Shown piece by piece: positions 5,187 to 13,666 of a DNA stretch of 15,809 nucleotides (the stretch's first letter is position 1; each line of letters begins with the position of its first letter). The position numbers and the translations under genes are program-made. The stretch spans positions 1 through 15,809 of the forward strand of contig JAZNBZ010000116.1 of NCBI GenBank assembly GCA_045587285.1, in the 5' to 3' direction. The notes below the pieces were generated by a model. It did not search any database and was not told the origin of the DNA. It saw only the letters and a program-made list of their open reading frames with translations. The DNA is from Flemingiibacterium sp045587285. Lineage in GTDB: Bacteria; Bacillota; Clostridia; Oscillospirales; CAG-272.

Positions 5187-5846
5187 TTAATCGTTACTCT
5201 CAACGACGAGCATCACGCCGTCCGAGAGCGTAACGGTCGCATACTCTGCCGTTATCTCGTTGCTGACTGCGTACGAATATTTGCGCGTGACGTCAACGCA
5301 ATCCAACGGATAGTAAACGCCCGATATGGACACGCCTCGGCATACGTCCGAAAGCGATATGAGCGATAAGTATTTATAGCCGCGCCCGACCGTCAAGGTC
5401 TGCGCCGTACCGCTTGCGCGCATTAGGCGCACGCGGTTTCGTCCGTCGGTCATCACGCACTCGACGCCCTTTTCCGCGATATACTCAAGCAGAAAAACGC
5501 TCGAGAGCGTATGGTCAAGCCGTCCGCCAAGTCCGCCGATTATATAAATACGCTGTGCACCGCGCTCTATCGCCGTATCGACGGCAAGCTGTGTGTCGGT
5601 GTCGTCCTTTATCGGCGAAACGATAATCTTTTCTACCCTTTCAAGCTCACGCTCGTCAAGGCTCGTTTTATCGAGCGAATCGAGGTCGCCGAGAAGCATA
5701 TCGCATCTCACGCCAAAGCGTTTGGCGGTCAGATATCCGCTGTCCGCCGCTATAACGAGCGCGTCCTCGGCTATTGTAATACCGAGCGCGGTGAGCGTGT
5801 CGGCGAAAACCTGACCGCCCGTGAAAATATAACAGTCACGACTCAT
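5187..5846 (-). CDS. thiN: Thiamine pyrophosphokinase
   Basis: Converts thiamine and ATP into thiamine pyrophosphate, the cofactor of pyruvate-handling and transketolase enzymes. At 219 residues it matches B. subtilis ThiN (about 214). Family motifs are clear: AADSGYLTAKRFG (33-45), GDLDS (53-57) and KDDTDTQLAVD (80-90) for nucleotide and metal binding, GGLGGRLDHTLSS (104-116) and, in the C-terminal beta-rich thiamine-binding part, YKYLSLISLSD. I chose the ATG at 5846 because it overlaps the rsgA stop as ATGA. An in-frame ATG at 5858 lies inside rsgA and has no ribosome site. In B. subtilis rpe separates rsgA from thiN, but here the two are fused into one translationally coupled junction. spoVM follows 78 nt downstream. 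Confidence 0.92.
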   Translation of the reverse strand: MSRDCYIFTGGQVFADTLTALGITIAEDALVIAADSGYLTAKRFGVRCDMLLGDLDSLDKTSLDERELERVEKIIVSPIKDDTDTQLAVDTAIERGAQRIYIIGGLGGRLDHTLSSVFLLEYIAEKGVECVMTDGRNRVRLMRASGTAQTLTVGRGYKYLSLISLSDVCRGVSISGVYYPLDCVDVTRKYSYAVSNEITAEYATVTLSDGVMLVVESND

Positions 5847-6865
5847 TTTTTGTCCCATTCGTGCTTATTTTTAAGCACCTCGTAAAATTCAAGATAGCTT
5901 TTGTGCCGCTCGGCGGGAATTTCGCCGCGTTTTACCGCCTCGAGTATCGCGCAGCCGTCCTCCTTCGTGTGCGTACACTTGGTGTACCTACACTGTCCGA
6001 TATACGGCTCGAACTCGCGGAATACGTTCGGCAGGTCCGCCTTCGTATAAAAATCGAACTGCACGAAGTCGAGCATACCAAAGCCGGGTGTGTCCGCGAT
6101 ATAACCGTGCGCCGACGCGCCGAACTGCCCCGCAAGCGGATAAAGCTCGATATGACGCGTGGTATGGCGTCCGCGCTGAGTTTTCTCGCTGACCTCGCCG
6201 ACCTGCAGCTCAAGCGACGGGAAAAGCCTATTGAGAAGCGTCGATTTTCCGACGCCCGATGCGCCTGCAAACGCGATAGTGCTATCGGCGTTATCGCGGA
6301 TAAACGCTTCAAGCGGCGCGCCGTCGATCCCAAAGCCCTCAACGAACACGGTAAAGCCGCACTTCTCGTAAAGCTCGGCGTACTTTTTTGCCGTATCCGG
6401 AGCAAGGTCAGCCTTAGTTATGATGATAACCGGCGTGATATTTTTGTATTCGGCTACGGTAATAAGCTTGTCAAGCGTTGACTGCACGGGATCGGGCTTT
6501 GCCGCCGCGACCACCGCGAAGATCATATCAAGGTTAGACATCGGCGGACGGATAAGCTCGCTACCTCGAGGCATTACCTCCTCGATCATAACTCCGCCCT
6601 GTGCCTCATCACGTCCCTTATGTCCCTCGCGCGAATCCGCCGCGGACACGCTCGCAAGCTCCGTGTCAACGCGAAGCACTACCTCGTCGCCGACGAGAAG
6701 CGTCAGCTTTTCGTGGCGGAAGGCGCCGCGTGCCTTGCAAAAGAGCGTGTTATTCTCAACCTTTACGCCGTTTTCCAAAAGCGTATCGGCGTCGCAGGCG
6801 GCAACGCGTATCGCGTATATGCCGCCGACGCCCTTGATTATTTTTCCGTTAAGTTTAAGTTCCAT
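5843..6865 (-). CDS. rsgA: Ribosome small-subunit biogenesis GTPase RsgA
   Basis: A circularly permuted GTPase that checks late 30S subunit assembly. The 340 residues show the expected order: an N-terminal OB-fold region (about 1-105), then the permuted G motifs G4 TKAD (150-153), G1 GASGVGKST (201-209), a G2 region RGRHTT (231-236) and G3 DTPG (258-261). The C-terminal zinc knuckle is C292-x4-C297-x-H299-x5-C305. The OB-fold has a somewhat longer acidic and basic loop (about 76-92) than I would expect. The start at 6865 follows GGAGTGA by about 7 nt. It lies 20 nt after prkC and overlaps thiN by 4 nt. B. subtilis RsgA (CpgA) is a PrkC substrate, and their adjacency here fits regulation by phosphorylation. 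Confidence 0.95.
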   Translation of the reverse strand: MELKLNGKIIKGVGGIYAIRVAACDADTLLENGVKVENNTLFCKARGAFRHEKLTLLVGDEVVLRVDTELASVSAADSREGHKGRDEAQGGVMIEEVMPRGSELIRPPMSNLDMIFAVVAAAKPDPVQSTLDKLITVAEYKNITPVIIITKADLAPDTAKKYAELYEKCGFTVFVEGFGIDGAPLEAFIRDNADSTIAFAGASGVGKSTLLNRLFPSLELQVGEVSEKTQRGRHTTRHIELYPLAGQFGASAHGYIADTPGFGMLDFVQFDFYTKADLPNVFREFEPYIGQCRYTKCTHTKEDGCAILEAVKRGEIPAERHKSYLEFYEVLKNKHEWDKK

Positions 6866-6885
6866 CAGACGTCACTCCGAAGCGA

Positions 6886-8688
6886 TCATTCCACGCCGCC
6901 CATATCTTCGACCGCGGGCTCACCGTCGCCCGACGGATCCTGTACGTCCGTATCTGCGGTAGTATCAGCCGGTTTTGGGCCAAGGCTCATAACGAAGCTT
7001 ATCTTCGTTCCCACCGGTATCTGCGCACCCACGGGGATAACCTCACCCGTCGCACGCTTTTGGCTTATACAGCAGCCCTCGGGAACGGTTTCGCTGTACT
7101 CACCGGTTACCGAGCCGAGATTGAGCTTATATTCCTCGAGCATACTCATTATCTGCGCCTCGGTGCAGCCCTCGAACTTAGGTGCTTCGATATATTCGAG
7201 CTCCTGCCCGCTGCTGACGTACAGAGTTACCGTGTCACCGACCTTCATCGTCGTGCCCGGCTCGGGATCGGTGCGGATAACGTATCCCTCGCTGATATAC
7301 TCGTGCTGCTCACGGATTTCCACGGGAAGAAGTCCCATATTGCGAAGCTCGATCATCGCGTCACGAGCGTCGTCGTATGCAAAATCCTCAAGATCAACGG
7401 TTTCAGCGCCCCAGCAAACGGTGAGTATAAGCTCGCATTTTTGTCCCTTCGACGGATTTACCTTGCGCTTTTCGCCCTCTCCGGGCTCTTGCGAGATAAT
7501 AACGTTTCGGTCGTATTCAGCGTCGTAAATATACTTGACCTCTACGTTATAATAGGTAGACTCAAGCTGCTGTTCAAGTCCCTCGCTGTAGATGGTATCA
7601 ACGAATTTCGGAACCGTTATAGAGCGCGAGGGATCCGTCGTGGTTATTTCAAACAGCTTCGAGAATACGACCGCCGCGCTGATAATGCAAACGATAAGGA
7701 ATGCGCTTGCAACGCCTGCAATAACGGGAAACATCGAGCGGTTCGCGCGCTTCGGCGCTTTCAGCTTCTTTACGTTTGACGGCAAATTCTCCTCGTAGCC
7801 GACGAGCGACTGATCCGCCGCGTCAGCCTTAGGCATTTTGAATACGGTTCTCGGGTTGTTTTTGATCTGCGCGAGATGGCGAAGCATCTGCGCCGCGCTC
7901 TGGAAGCGGTTGTCCGCGCTCTTTTCCATAGCGTTAAGAATTATCTGCTCAAGTCCGAGCGGAATCGACGCGTTAAGCTCACGCGGCGGACGCGGACGGT
8001 TTTTGACCTGCATTATCGCAACGGTCACGGGGCTGTCCGCCGTGAACGGAAGCTTGCCCGTCGCCATTTCGTACATCGTAACGCCAAGCGCGTAAATATC
8101 GCTTCGGCGGTCGATAGGCTTACCGCTCGCCTGCTCGGGGCTTATATAGAAAACGGTACCGATAGCCTTGTCGGTCATAGTAAGCGTTTCCGCGTTGGGA
8201 AGCTTTGCAATACCGAAGTCAGCGACCTTGATAGCACCGCTCTTGAGCATCATAATGTTCTGCGGCTTGATGTCGCGGTGAACTATCCCCTTCTGATGCG
8301 CGTGGTCGAGCGCCAAAAGTATCTGCTCGGTTATGCTTACGATCTCGCCGAGCGGGAGCACGCCTTTTTTCTGGATATAATTCTTGAGCGTGATACCCTC
8401 AACGAGCTCCATAACGATATATTTGAGGTTTTCCTTTACCGAAACGTCGTAAATGTTTACGATGTTCGGATGCGAGAGCATAGCTACCGCCTTACTCTCG
8501 TTGATAAAGCGCTTTACCGACTGGGTGTCGTTGTTTATCTCGTCCTTTAACATCTTGACGGCAACGTTTCTGCGCATAAGAAGGTCCTGCGCCTCGAATA
8601 CGACCGCCATACCGCCGATACCGATTACTTTATTTATTCTGTAGCGTCTGTCAAACACCTGACCGACGTATTTCTCGTAAATATCCAT
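6886..8688 (-). CDS. prkC: PASTA-domain Ser/Thr protein kinase PrkC
   Basis: A membrane kinase that senses peptidoglycan fragments (muropeptides, lipid II) and phosphorylates translation, division and metabolic proteins. In B. subtilis it also triggers spore germination. Of 600 residues, about 10-275 are the Hanks-type kinase: glycine loop GIGGMAV (23-29), VAVK with K45, HRDIKPQN (137-144), DFG (157-159) and a Thr-rich activation loop ETLTMTDKAIGT before SPEQ. A linker leads to one membrane segment (about 320-342), then three PASTA repeats (about 358-425, 430-495 and 500-570) and an acidic tail. At the 5' end GTG and ATG lie back to back. I chose ATG 8688 because AAAGGAG then sits at a better distance (8 nt); GTG at 8691 would add one residue and overlap the phosphatase stop by 4 nt. 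Its phosphatase is encoded immediately upstream. Confidence 0.95.
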   Translation of the reverse strand: MDIYEKYVGQVFDRRYRINKVIGIGGMAVVFEAQDLLMRRNVAVKMLKDEINNDTQSVKRFINESKAVAMLSHPNIVNIYDVSVKENLKYIVMELVEGITLKNYIQKKGVLPLGEIVSITEQILLALDHAHQKGIVHRDIKPQNIMMLKSGAIKVADFGIAKLPNAETLTMTDKAIGTVFYISPEQASGKPIDRRSDIYALGVTMYEMATGKLPFTADSPVTVAIMQVKNRPRPPRELNASIPLGLEQIILNAMEKSADNRFQSAAQMLRHLAQIKNNPRTVFKMPKADAADQSLVGYEENLPSNVKKLKAPKRANRSMFPVIAGVASAFLIVCIISAAVVFSKLFEITTTDPSRSITVPKFVDTIYSEGLEQQLESTYYNVEVKYIYDAEYDRNVIISQEPGEGEKRKVNPSKGQKCELILTVCWGAETVDLEDFAYDDARDAMIELRNMGLLPVEIREQHEYISEGYVIRTDPEPGTTMKVGDTVTLYVSSGQELEYIEAPKFEGCTEAQIMSMLEEYKLNLGSVTGEYSETVPEGCCISQKRATGEVIPVGAQIPVGTKISFVMSLGPKPADTTADTDVQDPSGDGEPAVEDMGGVE

Positions 8689-9494
8689 CACGCCTGCTCC
8701 TTTACGTATTTAATGAGCACCGCGGTTATGTTGTCAGGTCCGCCCGCCTCGTTGGCAGCCGCGATAAGACGCTCGGTCTTGTCGGCAAGCTCCGTTTCGG
8801 TATCGAGCACCACGTCGATATCAAGGTCTGACGAAACGAGCGCGTAAATATCCTCGGGAAGCAGAACGCCCGAGAGTCCGTCGGAGCAAAGCAGCAGATA
8901 TCCCACCTCAAGGCTTGAAAGCTCTACGGAGAATATGTCGCACTCGATAGTATCCGCAACGCCGACCGCGCGCGTGATACGGTTGCGGAACGGGTGATTT
9001 CTCGCGTCCTCAACCGAAAGCGTACCGCTGTCGATAAGATGCTGAACGTACGAATGGTCGTGCGTTATCTGCGTGATAGTATTGTCCGAGATGAGGTACA
9101 TACGGCTGTCGCCGATGTTAATAACGTACGCAATATCGTCAACGAAAAGCGCCGCAACGAGCGTCGTGCCCATACCCTCAAAGTCGGGCGAGCTTTGCGA
9201 CTTTTCGTATACCTCACGGTTAGCCTCCTGCGCCGCATCGTCGAGAATAACACAAGCGTCGTCGCTCGAAAGCTTCAGCTTACCCGCTCTCGTCTTTTTG
9301 CCTGCGGCGGCCTTGATAACGCTCTCGCAAAATGCCTCTATCGCACATTCGCTTGCAATATTGCCGCTTTTCGCGCCGCCCATACCGTCGCACACGACGC
9401 AGAGCGTAGCGTTCTTTGAAACGGGACGTATCGCGTAGCTGTCCTGATTGGCAGTACGCATCTTGCCCGTATCACTCTTTCCGAAAAAATTCAT
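8688..9494 (-). CDS. prpC: PP2C-family Ser/Thr phosphatase PrpC
   Basis: The cognate phosphatase of PrkC, removing phosphate from the kinase and its substrates in the cytoplasm. At 268 residues, it has every PPM/PP2C metal motif: TGKMRTANQDS (9-19, D18), VCDGMGG (34-40, D36), NIGDSRMYLI (126-135), LLCSDGLSG (201-209, D205) and GGPDNITAVL (251-260, D254). There is no membrane segment or signal peptide. The start at 9494 yields the canonical beginning MNFFGKSDTGKMR; AGAGGA lies about 12 nt upstream, a slightly long spacing. A 65-nt gap separates it from rlmN, the largest in this part of the operon, but I found no convincing promoter there. Its stop overlaps the prkC start region, giving coupled expression of the antagonistic pair. 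Confidence 0.95.
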   Translation of the reverse strand: MNFFGKSDTGKMRTANQDSYAIRPVSKNATLCVVCDGMGGAKSGNIASECAIEAFCESVIKAAAGKKTRAGKLKLSSDDACVILDDAAQEANREVYEKSQSSPDFEGMGTTLVAALFVDDIAYVINIGDSRMYLISDNTITQITHDHSYVQHLIDSGTLSVEDARNHPFRNRITRAVGVADTIECDIFSVELSSLEVGYLLLCSDGLSGVLLPEDIYALVSSDLDIDVVLDTETELADKTERLIAAANEAGGPDNITAVLIKYVKEQA

Positions 9495-9559
9495 TTATCC
9501 GTTCATTCCTCTCTGTAGGATCACGCGTTATATGTAGCGTTTTATTTTAAGCGGAGGCG

Positions 9560-10642
9560 TTAGCCTTGATTTTCCGCGTTTTCTTTCATTTTAGCGCGCC
9601 TTAGCTGTCCGCAGGACGCGTTTATGTCACCGCCGAGCTTACGCCTTACCGTGGCGTTTACACCGAGGCTGCCCAGCGTGTCGCAAAATTTCTTTACCGC
9701 GTCCGTGCTCGAGCGTGAAAATCCGCTCTCCTCGACCTCGTTTATGGGTATTAGGTTGACATGTATCGGAAACGGCTTGGAGTTACGGTAAAGCCCGTGC
9801 TTCAGCGTCGTCGCGAGCCGTCTTGCGTACTCGGGCGAATCGTTTTTGCCCGAGATGAGCGTGTATTCAAACGATATTCGCCGTCCCGTCGCCGCGAAGT
9901 ACCGCCTGCACGCATCAAGCAGTGAGGCGATGTTCCATTTGCCGTTGACGGGCATTATGGACGAGCGCGTTTCGTCGTCCGCCGCGTGAAGCGAGATGGA
10001 CAGCGTTATCTGCAGGTCGTGCTTTGCAAGCTCGTCGATCTTGTCAACGAGTCCGCAGGTGGAAAGCGAAATGTGGCGCAAGCCAATGTTTAGCCCTGCG
10101 GGATCGCCGACGAGCGATAAAAATTTAAGCGTGTTTTCAAAATTGTCAAGCGGCTCGCCGATACCCATCATAACGACGTTGGATATCCGCTCGCCGATAT
10201 CGCGCTCTGCGGCAATTATCTGACCGAGCAGCTCGGACGGACGAAGCCGTCGAACGAGACCGCCGATAGTCGATGCGCAGAACTTACAGCCCATCGGACA
10301 GCCGACCTCGCTCGATATGCATATGGTATTACCGTGCTTGTAGCGCATAAAAACGCTCTCGATAACGTTTCCGTCGCGAAGCCCGAAAAGGTACTTGACT
10401 GTTCCGTCAAGCTTTGATACAAGCTTTTCCTCCACGCTCGGTACGTCAACGAACGCCGTTTCGTTAAGCTTCTCGCGAAGCTTCTTTGAAATATCGGTCA
10501 TACCGTCGATGCCGACTCCGCGGTGCATCCAGCTAAATATCTGCTTCGCGCGGTATTTCGGCTCGCCGAGCCCAGACAAAAACGCTTCAAGCTCGGGTAT
10601 ATTCATTGATAAAAGGTCTGCCTTGCCGTCAACTGTGAGCAT
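9560..10642 (-). CDS. rlmN: 23S rRNA (adenine2503-C2) methyltransferase RlmN
   Basis: A radical-SAM enzyme that methylates C2 of A2503 in 23S rRNA, and of A37 in some tRNAs, supporting translational fidelity. At 360 residues it has the iron-sulphur motif C115-PMG-C119-KF-C122, the SAM-binding segment MMGIGEPLDN (158-167) and two cysteines matching the E. coli methyl-carrying and resolving pair: C344 in ASCGQLRR and C108, seven residues before the cluster. A leader of about 25 residues precedes the usual N-terminal domain (RAKQIFSWMHRG). Start 10642 is preceded by AAAGGAAAC at about 7 nt; an internal methionine (residue 13) is a less likely start. These features fit RlmN; the resistance enzyme Cfr, which targets C8, is its closest relative but is not indicated by this conserved-operon context. 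Confidence 0.95.
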   Translation of the reverse strand: MLTVDGKADLLSMNIPELEAFLSGLGEPKYRAKQIFSWMHRGVGIDGMTDISKKLREKLNETAFVDVPSVEEKLVSKLDGTVKYLFGLRDGNVIESVFMRYKHGNTICISSEVGCPMGCKFCASTIGGLVRRLRPSELLGQIIAAERDIGERISNVVMMGIGEPLDNFENTLKFLSLVGDPAGLNIGLRHISLSTCGLVDKIDELAKHDLQITLSISLHAADDETRSSIMPVNGKWNIASLLDACRRYFAATGRRISFEYTLISGKNDSPEYARRLATTLKHGLYRNSKPFPIHVNLIPINEVEESGFSRSSTDAVKKFCDTLGSLGVNATVRRKLGGDINASCGQLRRAKMKENAENQG

Positions 10643-10661
10643 AAATTGTTTCCTTTGTGTA

Positions 10662-11993
10662 TTATTTGCGTCGGAGTTTTGCGACGAAAAATCCGTCCGT
10701 GCCGTGTACGTGGGGCGTGAGCGTAATTTTTCCGCCCTCGCTCTTTATATCGCCCACCGAGAAATCCTCGGCTTCGAACCCGTCGCACTCCCCAAGAAAG
10801 CGCTCCACAACGTCACCGTTCTCGGCCTTATTCAGCGTACACGTCGAATAAAGGAGTACGCCGCCGTGCTTTACGTAAGCGGACGCGTTTTTTAAAATTG
10901 AGTACTGAATCTCGGGAAGGCGGGAAAATTCCGCCGCCGATTTGTAGCGTATCTCGGGCTTCTTTGCGATAACTCCGAGTCCCGAGCAGGGCACGTCGCA
11001 GATTACCGTGTCGGCATACTCGACAAGCGCTTCGTCGCGCCTTGAGCCGTCGCGCTCGGCAGTTTCGATTATCGTGATACCGAGGCGTTCTGCGCCCTTG
11101 TCTATAAGTGAAAGCTTGTTTTTGTGAAGGTCGAAGCTTTTGACCTCGCCGCGGTTTTCCATAAGTATCGCCGCCGAAAAGCTCTTTCCGCCGGGACACG
11201 CGCAGGTGTCGATAACGGCGGTATCGGAAGCGGGCGACGCGGCGCATATCGCTATCTGCGAAGCCTCGTCCTGTATATAGACGAAGCCCTCGGAAATAAG
11301 TTCCATTACCCCTGCGGGAAGCGATTTTTGCGTCAGGCGCACGCCGTACGGCGAGTACGCCGTCGGTGCGGCTTCGATACCGCTCTCGTTAAGCCTTGCA
11401 AGCAACTCCTCGCGCGATATTTTGAGCGTATTCACGCGAAGCGTTACGTCGGGCTGACGCTCGAACGCCGCGAGCACGGCTTCGACGTCGTCAACCGACG
11501 CCATAAGCGTGTCGAGCACGTCGTATCCGACCGAGTAGCGCACCGAGAGATACTCGCGTTTGTCGCTTTTGTCGGGATACGGAAGATCGTTTTTATCCAT
11601 AGTGCGAAGGAAGCCTCGCAAAAGCGCGTTTATAAACGACGCGGCACGCGGAGCGTTTTTCTTCGCTGAATTTACGGTTTCGTTGACCGCCGCGCTGTCG
11701 GGTATACGGTCAAGGTATATAAGCTGATAAAGCCCGAGGCGAAGGAGCACCAAAACCTCATTATCAAGGCTGTCCACGGGCTTTACGGAAAGCTTCGCGA
11801 TTATATGGTCAAGCGTGATACGGCGCTCTATCACGCCGTACACGAGCGCGGTGTAAAGTCCCTTATCCGCGCCCTCAAGCCCGAAGCGTCTTATCGACGC
11901 GTCTATCTCAAGGCTTGAATATTTCTTATCGCGCTCGCAGAGGAATAGTGAGCGGTATGCCGCCTCGCGGGCGGTATATTTTTTCTTTTCCAT
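10662..11993 (-). CDS. rsmB: 16S rRNA (cytosine967-C5) methyltransferase RsmB
   Basis: Methylates C967 (E. coli numbering) of 16S rRNA using S-adenosylmethionine. The 443-residue protein begins with an RNA-binding NusB-like helical domain (about 5-135, including VNETVNSAKK) followed by the methyltransferase fold: SAM-binding ACPGGK (265-270), D288 in FDLHKNK, motif IV DVPCSGLG (333-340, C336) and motif VI YSTCTLNKAEN (382-392), where C385 should be the nucleophile. It ends in the family-typical HGTDGFFVAKL. The start codon at 11993 directly abuts the stop of the upstream peptidase gene with no strong ribosome-binding site, so translation probably relies on coupling. It is 19 nt upstream of rlmN. 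Confidence 0.94.
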   Translation of the reverse strand: MEKKKYTAREAAYRSLFLCERDKKYSSLEIDASIRRFGLEGADKGLYTALVYGVIERRITLDHIIAKLSVKPVDSLDNEVLVLLRLGLYQLIYLDRIPDSAAVNETVNSAKKNAPRAASFINALLRGFLRTMDKNDLPYPDKSDKREYLSVRYSVGYDVLDTLMASVDDVEAVLAAFERQPDVTLRVNTLKISREELLARLNESGIEAAPTAYSPYGVRLTQKSLPAGVMELISEGFVYIQDEASQIAICAASPASDTAVIDTCACPGGKSFSAAILMENRGEVKSFDLHKNKLSLIDKGAERLGITIIETAERDGSRRDEALVEYADTVICDVPCSGLGVIAKKPEIRYKSAAEFSRLPEIQYSILKNASAYVKHGGVLLYSTCTLNKAENGDVVERFLGECDGFEAEDFSVGDIKSEGGKITLTPHVHGTDGFFVAKLRRK

Positions 11994-12692
11994 TTATCTT
12001 CGTCTGTCACCGCGCTTTACGAGCAGGAATATTCGAATGAGATTTGCAAGCGAAACGGCAAGCGCCGCAACGTACGTAAGCGCCGCCGCGGTGAGCACCT
12101 TGCGCGCGCTTTTTTGCTCATCAGCATCGAGCGTACCCGATGATTTCAGCGCCTCCATTGCGCGCGAGCTCGCGTTGAACTCAACGGGAAGCGTTACAAG
12201 CTGAAAGAGCGTCGAAAGTCCGAACGCGATAACGCCGATATAAGCAAGCGTCGGGAAGGACAGCACTATACCGAGAAGCACCAAGGGCATCGCAAGGTTA
12301 GAGCCGATATTGGTTATCGGTATGATAGCCGAGCGCACCTTCATCGGCGTGTAGCCGACGGCGAACTGTACGGCGTGTCCCGCCTCGTGCGCCGCGACGC
12401 CGACCGCCGCCGCACTCGCTACCGAGTGAACGGTGTCGGAGAGATAAACCGTGTTATCCTTCGGGTTAAAGTGGTCGGTAAGGTCGCCCTGCACCTTCGA
12501 TATGCGAACGTGTGTGAGCCCGTTCGCGTCGAGTATGCGTCTTGCCGCATCAAAGCCCGTCATACCGCGCCTCGTGGCTACCTTCGTATATCTCGTAAAG
12601 GTTGATTTCACGTTTGCCTGCGCCCAGAATGCGAATATCATCGCAGGGATCACTAAAATAAAATACGTCAAATCAAAGCCGTAAAAATACAT
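11994..12692 (-). CDS. YugP-type membrane zinc metallopeptidase
   Basis: A 232-residue membrane protein of the neutral zinc metallopeptidase family represented by B. subtilis YugP (Zn_peptidase_2). The catalytic HEAGH lies at 102-106 in VGVAAHEAGHAVQFAVGYTP, preceded by the conserved DHFNPKDNTVYLSD (73-86). Membrane segments are apparent at about 9-23, 122-146, 149-170 and 201-224, so it is an integral membrane enzyme. The substrate is unknown. AGAGGTAG a few bases before 12692 supports the start. It sits between fmt and rsmB, 17 nt from fmt, whereas in B. subtilis yugP is, as far as I recall, elsewhere. I infer this is a lineage-specific insertion into the priA-spoVM operon; a role in membrane-protein quality control is only a guess. 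Confidence 0.88.
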   Translation of the reverse strand: MYFYGFDLTYFILVIPAMIFAFWAQANVKSTFTRYTKVATRRGMTGFDAARRILDANGLTHVRISKVQGDLTDHFNPKDNTVYLSDTVHSVASAAAVGVAAHEAGHAVQFAVGYTPMKVRSAIIPITNIGSNLAMPLVLLGIVLSFPTLAYIGVIAFGLSTLFQLVTLPVEFNASSRAMEALKSSGTLDADEQKSARKVLTAAALTYVAALAVSLANLIRIFLLVKRGDRRR

Positions 12693-12709
12693 ACGCTACC
12701 TCTGAAATT

Positions 12710-13666
12710 TTATTTGGAGTATTTCGTAAGTCTGTCTCCCACGGCAATTTTTCTGCCGTTAATGAAGTCCTTTGCGCTCATACGCGATTTGCCCTCGGGA
12801 AGCACGCCCGTAAGCATAACCGAGCCGCGTCTGCACGCGACCTCGATCTTGCCGCCTGACGCGTCACACGAAAGAACCTCGCCGAAGTTTTCGTGCTCCT
12901 TTTGGGTATCGCCAAGCTGGGCGCTCACTATCTTGAGCGAACGCTCGCCCTGCGCGACCACGGCAAGCGGGAACGGCGAAAGTCCGCGAATACGGTTGTA
13001 AACCGTCAGCGCGTCAGCGTCGAAATCGAGCGCGCAGTCGGCGTTCTCGATCTTCGCCGCGTAGGTCGATATGGTATCGTCCTGCTTTTCACGCGTTGCA
13101 CTGCCATTTTCAAGCGCCTCTACCGTTTGGAGAAGAAGCTTCGCGCCTGCCTCGGCAAGCTTGTCGTGCATAGTTTCAAAGTTGTCGTCTATTCCAATCG
13201 GCACGGCGACCTTCGAGAGCATATCGCCCGTGTCGAGTCCGACGTCCATATACATTATCGTGATGCCCGTCTCTTTTTCTCCGTCGATGATAGCACGCTG
13301 TATCGGTGCGGCACCGCGGTATTTCGGCAGCAGCGAGCCGTGAACGTTGATGCATCCGAGCCTTGGGTAGTTTATCACGTTTTCGGGAAGAATCTTGCCG
13401 TACGCCGCAACGATTATGATATCGGGCGCGAGCGTGCCGAGCGTCGTGGCGAACTCCTCGCCGCGAAGGGTTTGCGGCTGATACACGGGTATACCGTGCC
13501 TCTCGGCGTACACCTTGACGGGCGGTGCGGTAAGCACCATCTTGCGTCCCTTTGGCTTATCTGGCTGGGTAACCACGCCGATGACGTTCGCGCCGGCGCC
13601 GACAAGTGCCTCAAGCTGTATCATCGCGAAATCGGGCGTACCCATAAAAAGAATTTTCGAGTTCAT
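12710..13666 (-). CDS. fmt: Methionyl-tRNA formyltransferase
   Basis: Formylates initiator methionyl-tRNA using 10-formyl-tetrahydrofolate, allowing bacterial-style translation initiation. At 318 residues it has the expected two parts: a Rossmann-like catalytic domain starting KILFMGTPDFA and containing the catalytic asparagine and histidine in INVHGSLLPKYRGAAPI (106-122, N107 and H109) and the aspartate in MDVGLDTGDM (140-149, D145), then a C-terminal OB-fold tRNA-binding domain (about 205-318). The start at 13666 shares one base with the def stop (TAATG), with GGAGG 5 nt upstream. Pairing with def, the enzyme that removes the same formyl group, is near-universal. Confidence 0.96.
   Translation of the reverse strand: MNSKILFMGTPDFAMIQLEALVGAGANVIGVVTQPDKPKGRKMVLTAPPVKVYAERHGIPVYQPQTLRGEEFATTLGTLAPDIIIVAAYGKILPENVINYPRLGCINVHGSLLPKYRGAAPIQRAIIDGEKETGITIMYMDVGLDTGDMLSKVAVPIGIDDNFETMHDKLAEAGAKLLLQTVEALENGSATREKQDDTISTYAAKIENADCALDFDADALTVYNRIRGLSPFPLAVVAQGERSLKIVSAQLGDTQKEHENFGEVLSCDASGGKIEVACRRGSVMLTGVLPEGKSRMSAKDFINGRKIAVGDRLTKYSK

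Noticed and set aside
4975..5190. A 71-residue forward reading frame across the terminator region
   Set aside because: It runs through the perfect terminator hairpin and antisense to spoVM, has no clear ribosome-binding site and resembles no family I know.
6620..7528. A 302-residue forward frame antisense to rsgA and prkC
   Set aside because: It is one of many long antisense frames produced by GC-rich codon bias. Its sequence is Ser/Arg/Pro-rich without motifs, whereas the minus-strand genes have complete catalytic motifs.
9495..9559. A separate promoter for prpC-prkC in the gap after rlmN
   Set aside because: A TTAAAA and a TATAAC-like element are present on the minus strand but only 12 nt apart, so they do not form a usable promoter.
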